64,000 bases of DNA, taken from NCBI GenBank assembly GCA_020723405.1, contig DYIY01000012.1:1-64000 (forward strand). Reading direction: 5' to 3'. Below, piece after piece: positions 62,544-64,000 of this stretch. The translations under genes were made by a program, and so were the position numbers. Numbering within the stretch: position 1 is the stretch's first letter; each line of letters opens with the position of its first letter. The notes under the pieces are model-generated. The model was not told the origin of the DNA, made no database searches, and was given only the letters and a program-made list of their open reading frames with translations. The DNA is from Thiobacillus denitrificans (GTDB taxonomy: Bacteria > Pseudomonadota > Gammaproteobacteria > Burkholderiales > Thiobacillaceae).

Positions 62544-63511
62544 ACCCGTCCAGCCTGCCCAGCATCAACCGTCTGGCCGAGCCCCTGCTGACCGACCTGG
62601 TGATGGGCGCCCGGGAACTGCGCCTGGCCGTCTTTCGCCAAGACAGCGGCGTGCGCCTGGTGGACGCCGGCATCCAGGCGGCCGGCGGCATCGAGGCGGG
62701 CCGGCGCATCGCCGAGATCTGCCTGGGGGGCCTGGGCCGGGTGGCGGTGCTGCCCGCCGGCAGCCAGACCGACTGGCCCTGGGAACTGGCTGTGTCCACC
62801 GCCCAACCGGTGCTGGCCTGCCTGGGCAGCCAGTACGCCGGCTGGAGCCTGGCCCACGGCGAGGGCAAGGAGGCCTTCTTCGCCCTGGGTTCCGGGCCGG
62901 GGCGGGCCCTGGCCCGCAAGGAGGAGTTGTTCGCCGAACTGGATTACCGGGACCAGGCCGACAGCGCCTGCCTGGTGCTGGAGACCGACCGGATACCCCC
63001 GCCCCCCTTGCAGGAACGCATCGCCGAGGCCTGCCGGGTCACACCGGACCGGCTCACCCTGATCCTCACGCCCACCCGCAGTCTGGCCGGTTCCGTGCAG
63101 GTGGTGGCCCGGGTCCTGGAAGTGGCCCTGCACAAGGCCCATTACCTGGGCTTTCCCCTGGCCCACATCGTGGACGGCCTGGGCAGCGCCCCCCTCTGCC
63201 CCCCCTCGCCGGACTTCCTCACCGCCATGGGCCGGACCAACGACGCCATCCTGTTCGGCGGACGGGTCCACCTGTTCGTCAGCGGCACGGAGGAAGCTGC
63301 CCGGGATCTGGCCCAGCGCCTGCCCAGCGCAGCCTCCAAGGACTACGGCCAGCCCTTCGCCCAGGTGTTCAAGGCTGCGGGCCACGACTTCTACAAGATC
63401 GACCCCCTGCTCTTCGCCCCGGCCCGGGTGACGGTGACCAGCCTGGACACCGGGCGCAGCTTCCACGCGGGGCAGATCAATAGCGAACTGCTGCAAAGGT
63501 CATTCGCATGA
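62540..63511 (+). CDS. mch: Methenyl-H4MPT cyclohydrolase
   Basis: 323 residues, Mch family length. Conserved-looking segments include GIEAGRRIAEICLGGLGRVA, PVLACLGSQYAGWSL and AFFALGSGPGRALARKEELF. It hydrolyses methenyl-H4MPT to formyl-H4MPT, the step between MtdB and Fhc. Overlaps both neighbours by 4 nt (ATGA), showing tight coupling. Confidence 0.96.
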   Translation: MNPSSLPSINRLAEPLLTDLVMGARELRLAVFRQDSGVRLVDAGIQAAGGIEAGRRIAEICLGGLGRVAVLPAGSQTDWPWELAVSTAQPVLACLGSQYAGWSLAHGEGKEAFFALGSGPGRALARKEELFAELDYRDQADSACLVLETDRIPPPPLQERIAEACRVTPDRLTLILTPTRSLAGSVQVVARVLEVALHKAHYLGFPLAHIVDGLGSAPLCPPSPDFLTAMGRTNDAILFGGRVHLFVSGTEEAARDLAQRLPSAASKDYGQPFAQVFKAAGHDFYKIDPLLFAPARVTVTSLDTGRSFHAGQINSELLQRSFA

Positions 63512-64000
63512 ACGGCCGCATCGCCCTGTTCACCGACGACCCGGGCTGGCACGGAGAGCGCCTGGCCCGGGCCTTCGCCCGGCGCGGCTACCAGGCCCGG
63601 CCCGTGGCCCTGGCCGACTGCCGGGTGGACCTGGAAGCCGGCGGCGTCGTCATTCCCGGCTTCGAGGATGGTCTTCCGGACGCCGCCTTCGTGCGCGGTG
63701 TGTCGGGCGGCAGCCTGGAGCAGGTGGTGCTGCGCCTGGATTTCCTGCACGTCCTGCCGGCCCTGGGGGTGCCCGTGTACAACCCGGCCCGGGCCATCGA
63801 AAAGAGCGTGGACAAAGCCATGACCAGCCTGCTGCTGAAGCTGGCCGGCGTGCCGACCCCGGCCACCTGGGCCATGGAATCGGAAGCCCAGGCCCGCAGC
63901 CTGCTCATGGGGGAATGCGCCCGGGGCCAGGAACTGGTGCTGAAGCCCCTGTTCGGTTCCCAGGGCAAGGGCCTGCGCCGCCTGGCCAGCCCCGCCGATC
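63508..64000 (+). CDS. RimK-like ATP-grasp protein, N-terminal part (runs off the window)
   Basis: At least 164 residues, open to the edge. Start ATG 63508 overlaps mch by 4 nt. Sequence RIALFTDDPGWHGERLARAF then AIEKSVDKAMTSLLLKLAGV and VLKPLFGSQGKGLRRL match the RimK/MptN-type glutamate ligase fold (substrate-binding and ATP-loop). In methylotrophs the homologue sits in the same H4MPT cluster and may add glutamate to methanofuran or methanopterin. Incomplete. Confidence 0.85.
   Translation, partial: MNGRIALFTDDPGWHGERLARAFARRGYQARPVALADCRVDLEAGGVVIPGFEDGLPDAAFVRGVSGGSLEQVVLRLDFLHVLPALGVPVYNPARAIEKSVDKAMTSLLLKLAGVPTPATWAMESEAQARSLLMGECARGQELVLKPLFGSQGKGLRRLASPAD

Overview
The window is a high-GC (roughly two-thirds G+C) bacterial chromosome segment from a betaproteobacterium, most plausibly a sulfur-oxidising, microaerobic, motile chemolithotroph of the Rhodocyclales/Nitrosomonadales type. 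That placement rests on gene content: sat-aprB-aprA (sulfite oxidation via APS), several c4-type cytochromes, a full cbb3 oxidase locus with an FNR/ANR-type site, a FlrBC-controlled flagellar operon, and a tetrahydromethanopterin (H4MPT) C1-oxidation gene set. No IS element, rRNA or CRISPR array was seen; two tRNAs are present. Family assignments come from reading translated motifs and lengths; no database search was run.

Layout. 1-3540 (minus): a partial EAL/HDOD-type regulator, a secreted protein and an MMPL-type RND exporter. 3617-10531: NhaD-type antiporter, universal stress protein, HDOD protein, two diheme c4-type cytochromes, an NfeD/stomatin pair and a PBP7-type endopeptidase with a 4x30-bp repeat. 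10868-18981: a lipoprotein, a DsrE-like protein, and a cassette (sulfotransferase, TPP enzyme, GT2-like enzyme, CapK/PaaK-like adenylate enzyme) bracketed by two paralogous small secreted proteins that share promoter architecture. 19053-24116 (minus): YkgJ-type Cys-cluster protein and the sat-aprB-aprA operon. 24334-28448: lipoprotein, DUF6499-like protein, AIM24-like protein, SixA-type phosphatase and an EAL-HDOD protein.

28510-33659 (minus) is a chemotaxis operon cheV-cheV-cheY-cheZ-cheA behind a sigma-28-like promoter. Divergent from it, 33774-41075 carries flrB-flrC-fliE-fliF-fliG-fliH-fliI, ending abruptly without fliJ. 41212-49555 (minus) is the cbb3 locus ccoI-ccoS-ccoN-ccoO-ccoQ-ccoP-ccoG-ccoH plus a DUF3149-like micro-protein. 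49567-53459 holds ksgA, pdxA, a BI-1/YccA protein and lysC, followed by tRNA-Ser(GCT) and tRNA-Arg(ACG).

53865-64000 is the H4MPT region: fhcB-fhcA-fhcD-fhcC and a histidine phosphatase on the minus strand, divergent from an RFAP-synthase-like gene, mtdB, an ATP-grasp gene, mch and a truncated RimK-like ATP-grasp gene on the plus strand. A perfect 9+1+9 palindrome lies in the divergent region. Together MtdB, Mch and FhcABCD convert methylene-H4MPT to formate, so the organism can oxidise or detoxify formaldehyde-level carbon alongside sulfur oxidation and respiration by a high-affinity oxidase.
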